Source of the DNA: Onchidella celtica
Taxonomy: Eukaryota; Mollusca; Gastropoda; Systellommatophora; Onchidiidae
Length of the DNA stretch: 64,000 bases
NCBI GenBank assembly: GCA_963931925.1
Contig: OZ007581.1
Location: 12,020,192 to 12,084,191 of the forward strand
Direction: 5' to 3'
The notes below the pieces were generated by a model. That model had not been told where the DNA came from, made no database searches, and saw only the letters and a program-made list of their open reading frames with translations. Each line of letters opens with the position of its first letter. The stretch's first letter is position 1. A program made the translations under genes and the position numbers. Below are positions 48,801 through 56,580 of this stretch, piece after piece.

Positions 48801-51800
48801 GTGAGATATATTTCCAAAGATAAGATTTAATCTTTTCACTATTGGGGAGTTCATATCCATCACCTACCAGTTCTTTCATATTTATTTAGATTTGTGACAT
48901 GAGGATGCAGTGTTGAATCCATTACTTTGTTTCACTTATTTCACCCAAATTCGTGTTGTTGACTGCGGCGCTTTGCAAGCAAGCCATCTCTAGGCGGCTA
49001 CATAGTATGCATGCTCAAAATGAGACTGTGTAAAGACGAAATAAAATATAAAATTTCGAAGCAGTAAAGACAAACAACAAGGATACAGTCACAATTAGCC
49101 AACGTTGTTATTTCAAATGTTGCACATTTTGTGTGAAATGAATTTGACTGTCAATGAAATGTTGATTCGTTTGTACAAGAAAAAATTGAATTTACACATA
49201 CCAAAGACACATACTCAAAACATTCGAAAGCTGACACTCTTTAAAAGAATGAAATATGTGAGTGCGTCACGTGAAATGTGATGAGAAGTACAAAGAATGA
49301 GCAGATGTTCAAATGACAACATTTTATTATCACATCGGAACGGGATTTAGATTTCCTGTGGTGTGCATAATCAAGCTTAATATAAGGACAAAGCTAGATT
49401 TTCGTTTCATGGGTTATGGTCAACTGTGTTATTGCTTATCTGGATTGTCCCAGTGCACGCGGTTCCTTGCAACTTTCCAACGAAATCCGATATAAAATCC
49501 GATATCTGTGACGTCAAAAGAAACAAACCAATAGAATCCTGCTGGCATTCGGGAGCATCTTGAGAAAAGTTCTTGCGAATAGGAGATCAGCATTGTATTA
49601 ACTAGCTGAAAGGCTGACTCGGGGAATACACACATGAAGTGTGTAAACTAGCTGGAAGGCTGACTCGGGAAATACACACATGAAGTGTGTAAACTAGCTG
49701 GAAGGCTGACTCGGGGAATACACACATGAAGTGTGTAAACTAGCCGGAAGGCTGACTCGGGGAATACACACATGAAGTGTGTAAACTAGCCGGAAGGCTG
49801 ACTCGGGGAATACACACATGAAGGGTGTAAACTAGCTGGAAGGCTGACTCGGGGAATACACACATAAAATGTGTAAACTGAGGCCCAGAACGAAATTTCC
49901 TGTCATACATCTTAATTCTAATCGAATAAAGTGCCTATTCGGGCTCAAATTGTCGGAATACTTCCTTGTTAAACTCAATTGTGGCGGCTCGAAATCAACG
50001 AAAGTAGTAAAATATATAGCGAATTTCAAAACGTTCTAAAATGCTTACGTACATCTTTGCGTCTTTCTATGCATAATAAATAACGTTTTGTAGAATTTAA
50101 GGCTCAGTGGTTAAAACGTCTTTCTTGATTACATTGGAAGTTTTACATCCTTTATAATAATTATGATATGCCGTATAAATGTAGGCTGGTCAAATACATT
50201 TCAGGCTGAGTAGCACAATGGTCACTTCTCAGTCACGGCGGAATAACAATCAAGAAAACATTTCATATTGATAACTGGTTCTCTTGGGTATTCTAGCTGA
50301 TATTGTCATTGAATAAAAATGTCTAACAACCTACCATCATTACTTAATAATAAACATATCATTAATCCACCAATTCCCATTTCAAAGCCGTGTAAATAAA
50401 ATATTATATTTACTAGATAATTTGTATTTTTTTGTACACTTTAAAAACAAAAAATAAACAGCGACAACATTTAATTATTATAATAATATTACAAGAATGT
50501 TTAAAAGAGTACGTGGGTAATTTAAACTGTGTAATTTTGGTTTACCCAGACAATTCCACTATAGAGGCAGCAGTAACTTTCACGTACACTGATGAATCCA
50601 GAGCTAGAGGACAGATAGTTGTCACCATTCCAGATCTACAAAAGGAAATGCTTGGAGATTACAGGCTCTATAACCAAGGCCCGGACACCGGCCTCATTGG
50701 TTATCTGAAGTTTAGTTTAATCGCTATACGTAAGTAACGTAGTGAATTTCTGAAAGCAGTACAGGTCAGTTTTATTGATTATCCTTACAATACATTTCAG
50801 TACAAACTCCTGAATATTTATATATTGATGAATGCCTTTTTGTTATTCAAAGAAGGACGGATAATTAAATGTTTTTTAATCACATTCATGAGCTAGCTAT
50901 TGTGACGTTGCCTGTGTAATATATTGATATTTCTCATGCCAGATGTATTTATTTGTCATGAAATGCTATACTAAATTGTAATATGCATTTATCTACAGCT
51001 CTTTCCCTTTTCATCCACAGTGCCATAATTCCCCCCTCATCATGAATTTGTCATAATTTTTATTATTGTGCTGTTTTTTCTTTTGTATTTGGAGTGATAT
51101 TATGTGCATTTACAATTTAACAAACATAAATGATACGTCATCATACATCCACCATCATCATTATCTTCATCGTCATCGCCATTGTCTTTGCAGCTGCAGC
51201 TATTTGAGCCACTTACAATGTCTGAGATGTAAACATCATCAAGTATTTTCGCTTTCGTTACTGCCATATACTGTTTTTTGCAATAGGTAAAGGAATACGG
51301 CAGTTCCCACGCGTTCTTGAATGTTACAGATCCCATGATATTGCTCTTTTGCTGATGCCCCTTTTTTTTCCATTTCTTAATAAATTGATGTCCATTCATA
51401 CACAGGCCAGAATAGAAGCAGAGTTGGCATGGGCGTACCACTTTAAGGGGGCTTCTCTCTCTGGTAAAGACTAAAATGTTTTGTGTGTTGTGGGGAGGTT
51501 TTTGTAAGAACTACTGATCTTGAAAAGACAGTCCATGGGCTATTTAGCACAAAGTATTAATATAATAATGATTATTTATAAAAGATAAACGTTAGCCGAA
51601 CAAATGTATTCGGCACTAATTTCAAAAATACTTAATGAGTAGTTTGAAAGTGGGGCCTATTTTCCCTATGTAGTCTAGACCTTCTATTAGCTTGCGCGGG
51701 CCTGCTCGTCCATTTTGGCATGTATATTCAAAATTATCTTGTCATATTCCCGCTTAAAGCTGAGAGAGATGAGCCCAATTTAAACCTAGAGGAGAATGTT

Positions 51801-54800
51801 AAATGTTGCATTTCTATATCTATTTCTGACGCTTGGACAATATTATTAATACATGTATCCATCTATTTATTCTCTGACAATTTTGGGAGCTACGTGACCC
51901 ATTGGCGGTGTCGACAAATTTTGTCAGCCATCGGTCCTGTGATCGCCGCCTTCCATTATTGATCATCGCTGATCATCATCCACCATGATCATCCCTATCT
52001 TTACCATTGGAATTGTCTTTTTCGGAGAGAATCAAAACCAAGTGTGTATTCTTTTATTGTTTATATTTAGTCATCATAATGGCTAGCCTCATTTTCCACT
52101 TTGCTACCTAGAGATTTAGTGGATATAGGATTATCTATGATGATATGTTCAGGATTGGATTAAGACCAACTTATGCCATAACACAGTCAAAGAAAACTAC
52201 TACCGCCCTCCCCCCCCCCTCTCCCACCGCACACACATACTTACACACCTCATGCAACATCTCCAATCTCCCGAGACTTGAGTCACTGAAGTTACCAGAG
52301 ATCACATTCTGTTTTTTAAACAAATAAGAGTAAAAGTCATCCACAGCAGATAAAGGCAAAAAATAACACCAACAACAAAATAAACTGAAGTCTACTGTGA
52401 TAGTCACAGAGTTAAGGGCGTGATGCCCGTCTCTGCCCTTGGTGCCCTAAGCACGAGCGTGTGGGGCTCAGTGGTTAATAAAGGACTGGAAATGATAATT
52501 TCATATTAAAAGTCAATATTAATTCCAATGCTCAACATGTCCAGTTGTAAAGTCTACGATCTCAATGCAAGATATTTATGGTATTTTTACCTTCGCCATA
52601 ATCTCCACGGAAAATTTAATATTTTATTTCATACCGAAATTCTGAATTGACAGCCGAGTTTTTATGAGACTTGACTGTGTTTAGGTGAACTTTGTGCTTT
52701 AAAGTGATTCTAAAACTGCAATTTCCTTCCCTGATGTAGACGACATGACGATCAAGAAAGATTCTGAAAAGAAGGGACACAAGGTAATCAAGAGTGCCAA
52801 AGTGAATAAAGATGGAAACTAGATTATTTTAGTACAAGTTGGTGTGAAGCTTCGAGCATGTAAGGCTCCACGCAGGTTTCCCAATCCACGTGTGTAACCC
52901 TCCAGTGCAGCATACGAACGAGTCAGTCAAACACAGAAATAAGACTTCACCAAAGAATAATCTATAGGCCACACAGTTTACTTGTGGCATGTTTACACTG
53001 GTGGGTTTTAAGAATAGCAAAAAGGAATTGGGGACTGTGGGGGAAGAACTCTCCTGGCTTTCCGAGTTTTGCTTCCGATTTCCACTTTTAAACGCTGTTT
53101 GTTTAAATTGGTGCGTTTTCTGAATGAGAAGTGATGCGCGTTGTTTGTTTTGGTCATGTGAAAGGGCGCTCGAGTGCCCGCCATTGGCCTCTGACTCGTC
53201 GAGCGAAAGAGTTCCTTGGTTGAGCTTTTCAATATAGATAATGAATGTGAAATCAATCTGAACCTTTAAAGGCTTTTATCGCTCGCTAAAATTCAATGTT
53301 TTTTGGTTCTCGCTTGCTTATTGTGATATGTGGGCGATTCAGTGTCCCATAGATAGCTCTCGTTTTCTAACATTTTTTTTTTGAAAATTTCATCGATTGT
53401 TCGATCGAATGCTATTTTACACTGATGAGGCTGTGACCTGACTCATAACCTTTTAGAGAATAGGAATGGTTCTATTCCATTTTTTTCAGGCTGAAATCAG
53501 ATAGGAAATACGAAATGGTCGGATTCCATTCCGATTTCGGAACGTCCTAAAAGCTTGATTTCCTTTTCTTTTTTTTTTCTATTCCTAAAACCTACCAGTG
53601 TAACCAGGCCTTTACCTCCCTGAACAGTTATTTTTTAGATGTGGTGAAAGAACATACAGGAATGATATCATTATGGCACGAACGTGCAATTAAAATGTAT
53701 GTGAAAAATAGGATTAAATTTATCTCTTTTTCACCCCCCAGATCCAGAGGCCGAAATCTGTATCACCAGTTTGCTACAGCGTGGATTCAGTTTACAGCAT
53801 CTCTGGTGATTTTTATGTCCTTTGTTGAATGAATATCAGTGAAAACATCTTAAGATAATCAGTGCCATAAATTGGCATGTAACTTCTTAGAGGTATAATA
53901 ATAGATCTAGGCAGAAGTCAGTATCTGGCGCTAGGCATTGGTAGATCCTTAAATGAAATACTAGCTAAGACTCCCGTCCCATCAGCAGCAATACCGAACT
54001 AAGACGCTTAGGACTCACATCAAGTTTAAAGAAAGGAACGATGTTCCTTCATATATCCAGGTTATGAATGCTCTTAAATGACAGTCACTTGAAAGAAAGA
54101 ACATGAAAAGCTCCCCAAAAAGATACCCTGCAATGATGGAATGTATCGAAAAAGTACATTGTTTTGAAAAAACAGACCCCTTATTATTATTAATCAACAA
54201 TTGCCGTGTTATGATCTGAGTATCAGTTGTAATGTGCATACACATTTTGAATCTTTGCCGTTTAGTCATTAACTGGTGCCAAACATCGGGAAGTCCTGAA
54301 ATATTACAGTATTGCTAAACGAGAAAAAAAGCAGTAGTGTTTTGGTTGGGTGGTGTTGCAGTCTTTGTGTAGCGGTAAAATAGATAATGTTTTCAGTGAG
54401 ATATGACTTGACTAACACACACAAATATAGCTGACAAATGCAGTATAAATACAGCATATCTTAGTATTGTTTGTAGTAATGTGCAATGTAAATCATAAGT
54501 GGCGTGATAGCATATTAGAATTTCGTAGCTGGCATTCCATGGGTCATTTTGCGTGAAAGTAATGTTTTTGCTTGATTATGATTCCTCGGGATTTTTACTA
54601 TTGTTGTTGATTTTTTTTTCTCCTTCTTATTCTGGTTAATTATCTACGTGCTTGTTCTTTCTTTTTTTTCTTCTTTGTCTGTCTAGTTTTCCTTTCTTCT
54701 GGGGCCATCGAAGAGATTGACTAGTATGAAATTATTTTCATCAGAGAAAATGCCAATATAATCATATCTGACTATTTGGACAGACAAGATTAATGGAAAC

Positions 54801-55842
54801 CAGAGTTATCACTTACTGTACTTCTATGTGTAGTGCGGTATCTTTGCATTCAACTTTATAGTTTGATTAATGAAATGCTACATCATTACAATGCATTTGA
54901 TATACTGTCCCTTTTTGTTTAAAAAAAAAATAAATCTAATAAATATCATGACTTCAGATAACCAAGTGCTTTCTAATTGCAGAGATGACCATCTGGGTCA
55001 CCGATGACGACTAATTCTGTCACCACCACAGCCCGCAGGTTGCCACTTCCGCCTGCTACTACATTCATCGTTACATCTACCAGCCCAGATTTGGGGATCA
55101 GAGATAATCCTGCAGAAACCACCGTAAGCCAAGCTGGAGATTTACGTAACATACACCTAGGGGAGGCATAATAATCTCACCAGCGCTAATCCTACTGCCT
55201 TAATCGCTTTACACTAAACGACACCAAAGGAACCCAAAAAGACATCGGTATGAAACAAATCGTGCAAGCACAAAGTTTACTTTCTGAATCCACGCATACA
55301 AAAGGACACCTGAACCCCGCCGATACACGTATTTCATTTCGGTATGGTGGCGATATCCGCAATAGAAATGTCCAGCTTAAAACTTCAGACTTTCCTGACA
55401 AAATCTAAATTCACAGAAACAACAAACAATAACAATAAGACAGAAGAAGTCACAACTTGATGAAAACAAATAATAAAAAAAAAAGAATACATACAGCACA
55501 AAGAAAGAGAGTATACTTTAAAGAACGCTTCTATAGAAAGGGAAAATGTGCTGCATGGAAGGACCCACTCCAATGCCATTTTGTATTGATTATTCGTTTA
55601 TTCATTCTATTTCTTTGTCACAATGAAATGATGCGCGGGAGAAGTGAAAAATTGTTGTTTGTGATACAATTTCTGGCAAGGGAGGGTCGGGATGCATTGG
55701 TCGAGGTGACAAAGTTACAAAGATCTCAGCTCGGGGTCAAAGTAAGATCTCGACATTGATGTATAATTCTATGTTTTGCCAGGTGTACGACCACAAGCCA
55801 TACATGGAGACGCATCAAAATTCAACAAATTTCCCCAGATGA
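21038..55842 (+). CDS. Lectin-Ig receptor-like gene (signal peptide, CTLD, five Ig domains)
   Basis: A chain of exons with GT-AG sites and matching phases encodes a signal peptide (exon 1), a C-type lectin domain (exons 2-4), five Ig-like domains (exons 5-12) and, less surely, a membrane segment and cytoplasmic tail (exons 13-16). The family is not one I can name. Snail CREP proteins also combine Ig and CTLD, but in the opposite order. A role as a cell-surface recognition or adhesion molecule is an inference from the domains. The Ig exons are intact. Exon 2 carries an in-frame stop and an LTR insertion, and two proposed tail exons contain stops, so the locus may be a decaying paralogue or may make only shortened or exon-skipped products. 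Intron 3 spans 13.8 kb because of LTR insertions. Confidence 0.75.
21941..23125 (+). mobile_element. Solo LTR of a second LTR family, in intron 1
   Basis: It starts TGTCACGAGTAAAG and ends GGTCGTGGCA, flanked by CTGG on both sides (21937-21940 and 23126-23129). A TATA box (GTATAAATAGAGG) lies near 22192 and a polyadenylation signal (AATAAA) near 22979. It has internal duplications: the first 25 bp recur about 100 bp downstream, a block with TTCCCATTTGTTCCCAAAAA occurs twice, a block with GTGAACCGTCTGTT occurs about four times, and the last 23 bp are doubled. The first ten bases match the LTR at 27188, so the two may be distantly related. No coding part remains. Confidence 0.7.
23563..24581 (+). 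pseudogene. Exon 2 (N-terminal half of the lectin domain), disrupted
   Basis: After the acceptor CACTGTCAG the frame reads DINVCESGWKYHSHTGTCMK, then FFDYLDSFYDASSNCAK, the start of a C-type lectin fold with its first disulfide pair and the NC of the long-loop cysteine. A TAA at 23673-23675 is in frame. A solo LTR (23692-24525, with CACAC duplicated) then splits the exon. After it the frame resumes as GHLVYIYDETTNDFVK and ends at AAAG before GTATAG. Both exon ends are phase 1, so skipping this exon would keep the frame between exons 1 and 3. The stop and the insertion together make a full-length lectin domain impossible from this allele. Confidence 0.8.
23692..24525 (-). mobile_element. Solo LTR of the 27188-34917 element's family, inside exon 2
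   Basis: The sequence is the inverse complement of an LTR closely like that of the full element at 27188-34917. It starts CTGTCACAAATCCCA in plus orientation (TGTCAC at 23692) and ends CTCGTGACA. It is flanked by CACAC at 23687-23691 and 24526-24530. At 834 bp it is shorter than the 1191-bp LTR of the full element and clearly more diverged, so it is an older insertion or a sister subfamily. Only the LTR is left. Confidence 0.85.
24577..24800. repeat. Degenerate tandem repeat, about 60-65 bp unit, overlapping a splice donor
   Basis: AAAGGTATAGTTTTCCTTTG followed by GCATGTTCAATAT recurs about four times with drift. The first copy contains the exon 2 donor, so later copies carry donor-like AAAGGTATTG sequences. 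Confidence 0.5.
25690..26088. repeat. Degenerate tandem repeat, about 70 bp unit, 5-6 copies
   Basis: A unit containing TATTCTTCATTGCATT, then AACTTAGATACAACACAGAC and ATTGTCTCC recurs through the end of intron 2, just upstream of the exon 3 acceptor. Confidence 0.65.
26107..26201 (+). CDS. Exon 3: central lectin-domain strand
   Basis: The acceptor GATTTCAG is followed by a 95-base exon that completes the split codon of exon 2 and reads ELLRESGFIRAFIGLNDRAV, then SGKYVWGKDNPQ. FIGL is the WIGL motif of C-type lectins and GKYVWGKD is the following strand. It ends in phase 0 before GTAATC. The exon is intact. Confidence 0.85.
27188..28378 (+). repeat. 5' LTR of the Gmr1-like element
   Basis: 1191 bp, TG...CA ends. 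It carries AATAAA near 28269 shortly before the 3' end. It contains a 24-bp segment (27550-27573, core TGTGCGCCATGAGCG) identical to sequence at 13116-13139 outside the element. Confidence 0.9.
28379..28397 (+). promoter_or_regulatory. Primer binding site, tRNA-Pro type
   Basis: Directly after the 5' LTR, TTGGGGGCTCGTCC matches the start of the proline-tRNA primer site used by murine leukaemia viruses (TGGGGGCTCGTCC); the last few bases differ. Confidence 0.7.
29342..31993 (+). mobile_element. gag, protease and integrase region of the Gmr1-like element
   Basis: The first 100 residues are a highly charged Glu/Lys/Arg coiled coil, followed by a capsid-like helical region (about 105-280). Two zinc knuckles follow, CWICGRVGHFSREC and CWNCGRADHISVNC (about 380-415). 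A retroviral-type aspartic protease has its LRDTGST active site near residue 497. An integrase-type segment has an HHCC zinc-binding region (H...H...CKTCSACQ) followed by a basic C-terminal part with FKPGDKVLLLLP and WKGPYTIERV, the GPY/F-like module. The order gag-protease-integrase with RT further downstream is the point of interest. Confidence 0.85.
31788..33371 (+). mobile_element. Reverse transcriptase and RNase H region of the Gmr1-like element
   Basis: Gypsy-type RT blocks appear in order: LDVIEPSTSPYSSPIDLVKK, FCIDFRRLN, FSKIDLTKGYWEIPL (motif A), FQFKVMPFGLVNAPATF (motif B), VVSFFDDIACHTSTW (motif C, FDD), LGHIVGRGV and SLVGILNYYRKFIPNFS. RNase H follows with LRTDASDSGVGACLLQ, YSVIERECLAIVW and IQTDHKPLTFL, ending in HIADYLSRA. 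No integrase follows before the 3' LTR, which supports the unusual gene order. A G-rich tract just before the 3' LTR (33713-33722) is the likely polypurine tract. Confidence 0.88.
33727..34917 (+). repeat. 3' LTR of the Gmr1-like element
   Basis: Same length as the 5' LTR and nearly identical, ending TTTGTGACA before the ATACT target repeat. Confidence 0.92.
36203..37190. other. Intron sequence, no feature certain
   Basis: AT-rich. An open segment near 36733-36985 after an AG has no clear donor and is not needed for the exon chain. Confidence 0.3.
37193..37400 (+). mobile_element. RTE LINE fragment
   Basis: Reads KLFTAAVQEIIKASNLENGI, then LKDLRFTDDVAL and NKQSKRVGPKLHK, collinear with residues about 108-180 of the RTE frame at 9008-10186 but in plus orientation. 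It has one stop after VAL and FTDD instead of FADD, so it is an eroded piece of about 200 bp. Confidence 0.8.
38235..39481 (+). mobile_element. Solo LTR 'e', same family as a-d, plus orientation
   Basis: It starts TGTCAAGAATGG and ends GATCCGCGACA, flanked by TTCAG at 38230-38234 and 39482-39486. It has CCAAT (GCACCAATCACAATCC near 38704) and CAGTATTTAAGG near 38752, the same promoter pair as copy a. Its first 250 bp resemble the minus-strand start of copy d (GTTTGTTTTTGAA, GGGAAG...GGGGTGA). It is 1247 bp with no coding part. Confidence 0.75.
40007..40151 (+). CDS. Exon 4: C-terminal part of the lectin domain
   Basis: After the acceptor CCTTGCAG the phase-0 frame reads TMALNDYRSWKDGEPSPSPY, then RRHVVLTEDGWTKYNTKYF and SDYICQVQV. 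WKDGEPS is the W..GEP block and YICQ the final cysteine of a C-type lectin domain. The usual Cys before the VVL block is replaced by His, so the second long-loop pairing may be altered. A calcium-binding EPN/QPD is not evident (EPS here). The donor is GTATAAAT after the split G of a Val codon that exon 5 completes. Confidence 0.78.
40165..40440. repeat. (CCAT)n microsatellite in intron 4
   Basis: Degenerate ATCC repeats fill most of the 346-bp intron. The Pro/Ser/His-rich frames read across it are repeat artefacts. Confidence 0.9.
40498..40836 (+). CDS. Exon 5: Ig-like domain 1
   Basis: The acceptor TCACCAG starts a 339-base exon, phase 1 to phase 1, encoding LLQPKLTCPTPEEEGKKSSD, ITCTLPDLDLTRLSSVRITR and a continuation to YLDTVSASCDLEVY. 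Cysteines at LTC, ITC, VVSC, VSC and SASC suggest the core Ig disulfide plus an extra pair. One exon holds the whole domain. The donor is TATATG then GTGAGT. Confidence 0.78.
42524..42654 (+). CDS. Exon 6: Ig-like domain 2, first half
   Basis: The acceptor TTACACAG completes a GCC codon and gives AVPETPICGYIFTPEQKLEV, then TCKSGKVYPEGKCWWEYYK and DGFYR. VTC is the B-strand cysteine and CWWEYYKDG the C strand. It ends in phase 0 before GTATATTAG, a weaker donor. Confidence 0.75.
42690..42842. repeat. (CT)n microsatellite in intron 6
   Basis: A degenerate CT/GTCT tract of about 150 bp just after exon 6. Confidence 0.95.
43080..43278 (+). CDS. Exon 7: Ig-like domain 2, second half
   Basis: The acceptor TTTATAG is followed by FAKLDPNPKNENKYIDGVLY, then YETTCVYTKDVRNGLHNFTV, ending SSSIIISV. 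YYETTCVY carries the F-strand cysteine that pairs with VTC of exon 6. The sites NFT and others could be N-glycosylated. Phase 0 to phase 1, donor GTGAGTC. Confidence 0.78.
43677..43746. repeat. (CAA)n microsatellite in intron 7
   Basis: About 23 CAA triplets with a few interruptions. Confidence 0.95.
44472..44792 (+). CDS. Exon 8: Ig-like domain 3
   Basis: A polypyrimidine tract and ATTGTAG precede a 321-base exon coding EPPPDPPRIYEIDGSKETQV, then PGKTVIIECAVTGGTPPVRK and GMNGHSCECSAEHITSYSQT, ending SVSFSVK. IEC and CEC are the B- and F-strand cysteines of an I-set-like Ig domain. A full domain in one phase 1-1 exon; donor GTGAGTA. Confidence 0.85.
45465..45770. repeat. Duplicated intron segment, copy 1
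   Basis: A stretch with ATGGGCATTT, CGTCGACTT, ATCGATGTCAA, AATACGCACCACAA and AATAATTGAA matches, in the same order, the segment at 47608-47800 in intron 10. This is the mark of a tandem duplication within the gene. Confidence 0.65.
45893..46044 (+). CDS. Exon 9: Ig-like domain 4, first half
   Basis: The acceptor CTGTACAG completes a TAT codon: YPAEVTDFSANNPEPRSNEE, then ISFICQAEGNPDPQLQLYYE. FICQAEGNPDPQ is the typical B strand and B-C turn of an I-set domain. It ends LLHA in phase 0 before GTAAGT. Confidence 0.82.
46598..46724 (+). CDS. Exon 10: Ig-like domain 4, second half
   Basis: The acceptor TTCTTTAG leads to VTGESCMYRKQTACNMTGQY, then VCSASNTENVNPEAQTIDVK. GQYVCSASN is the canonical F strand. 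NMT is a possible N-glycosylation site. Phase 0 to 1, donor GTAAGTA. Confidence 0.83.
47608..47800. repeat. Duplicated intron segment, copy 2
   Basis: Diverged copy of 45465-45770, about 2.1 kb downstream and in the same orientation. Confidence 0.65.
48370..48495 (+). CDS. Exon 11: Ig-like domain 5, first half
   Basis: The acceptor AATCCCAG restores a Cys codon from exon 10 and reads LLEHCDSTSENRSFAVSANE, then DVSISMCVLGYPKPTILTLY. It resembles exon 9 (NE-[DE]-[VI]-S, C, G.P.P...L.LY), in line with a tandem duplication. Phase 1 to 1, donor GTGAGAG. Confidence 0.75.
48520..48850. repeat. Minisatellite, 43-bp unit, about 8 copies, intron 11
   Basis: The unit TTTTCACTATAGTGAGATTT followed by ATTTCCTAAGATATGATTTA repeats directly. 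Each unit contains the palindrome CACTATAGTG. Confidence 0.92.
49593..49880. repeat. Minisatellite, 45-bp unit, about 6 copies, intron 11
   Basis: The unit GTGTAAACTAGCTGGAAGGC followed by TGACTCGGGGAATACACACA repeats nearly exactly. Each copy has ACACAC-ATGAA-GTGTGT, a short hairpin. Confidence 0.93.
50550..50729 (+). CDS. Exon 12: Ig-like domain 5, second half
   Basis: The acceptor TTTACCCAG gives DNSTIEAAVTFTYTDESRAR, then GQIVVTIPDLQKEMLGDYRL, ending LKFSLIAI. L.GDYRLYN sits where an F-strand Y.C is expected, but no cysteine is present, so this last Ig domain lacks the canonical disulfide. Phase 1 to 1, donor GTAAGTA. Confidence 0.75.
51928..52041 (+). pseudogene. Possible exon 13, weak membrane segment, contains a stop
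   Basis: A phase 1-1 segment after TTTTGTCAG reads PIGPVIAAFHY, a TGA (51960-51962), then SSLIII and onward to CLFRRESKP before GTGTGT. Both phases fit exons 12 and 14, and the RRESKP end looks like a juxtamembrane stop-transfer sequence. The hydrophobic stretch is poor and the stop is in frame. It may be an eroded exon or chance. Confidence 0.25.
52740..52783 (+). CDS. Possible exon 14, basic juxtamembrane segment
   Basis: After TGATGTAG a 44-base exon reads DMTIKKDSEKKGHK and ends in phase 0 before GTAATC. A lysine-rich stretch of this kind usually follows a membrane helix on the cytoplasmic side. Confidence 0.4.
54983..55123 (+). pseudogene. Possible exon 15, Pro/Thr-rich tail, with an early stop
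   Basis: The acceptor TAATTGCAG is good and the exon (47 codons, phase 0-0, donor GTAAGCC) reads AGA, TGA, then PSGSPMTTNSVTTTARRLPL and FIVTSTSPDLGIRDNPAETT. The second codon is TGA in the frame that joins exons 14 and 16. CGA to TGA is the simplest explanation if this was once coding. In the other frames it closes within about ten codons. Confidence 0.4.
55784..55842 (+). CDS. Possible exon 16, C-terminal tail
   Basis: After TTTTGCCAG the frame reads VYDHKPYMETHQNSTNFPR and ends in TGA. It follows exon 15 in phase 0. Two tyrosines in a short tail could be phosphorylation sites, but no consensus ITIM is present. Confidence 0.4.
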
Positions 55843-56580
55843 GCCATGTCAGGAAGAAGCAACCAGCAGCAGCATCACCACAGACGCCATCAACCAACTA
55901 CAGCAACGTCTTATTCTATCACCACTGCCGCAACGTCACGGCTAATATGTTTACAAAAACCCTGATAAGATACTACGATACATTGCCATCATTACGGTCA
56001 TCATCATCATTATCATCAGTGTCGGGCCAACATTATCATCATCACTTTTTAAAGAATGAAAAGAACGAAATATAAACAATGAAGAAAAATCTAAACTTTA
56101 CTAACTTCAGTTTATTAAAATGTTTTTACCAAACACATAAAGAAAAATTGTCTCCGGCTGGTAAAAATTATAATGTGCACATGATTTTAGCTGTTTCATT
56201 TCTTACGATGATGTTATGCGAAACCTGGGATAAGATTAGTTTCTTTAATTTTCTTAAAGGGGCAAGACAATTCCGAGCATTACAAAAGAATCTGCCCAGG
56301 GCCCCATGACCACGGTAAGACGCCTCTTCTTCTGATGTGTTTGTATAATTATTTTAAACATCGGTTCTGTCATTCTGAAACAACCACCTCCCTCCCCCAA
56401 CATTCACGGCTAATTACATTATCACCCCCGGCCCACAACTCCTTCTCAACGATACAGGTTTATTCCGAATACCTGGTGCCTCTCATTGAGCAACCAGGGA
56501 CAATGGAATAAGACAACCGAGATTGAAACGATAGTAGCGACTCTCTGTTTTCACACTGTTATCATTCAATGAGCCAATTG
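55843..56580. other. Probable 3' untranslated/intergenic sequence
   Basis: Contains a (CAT)n-like stretch near 55985-56045 and short frames without domains. Confidence 0.3.

Noticed and set aside
48520-49880. CRISPR-like regular repeats
   Set aside because: Units abut with no unique spacers, and the context is a eukaryotic intron.
53742-53806. Possible exon IQRPKSVSPVCYSVDSVYSI after a pyrimidine tract
   Set aside because: It ends in phase 1 and cannot join exon 15 in its open frame; the other frames close quickly.
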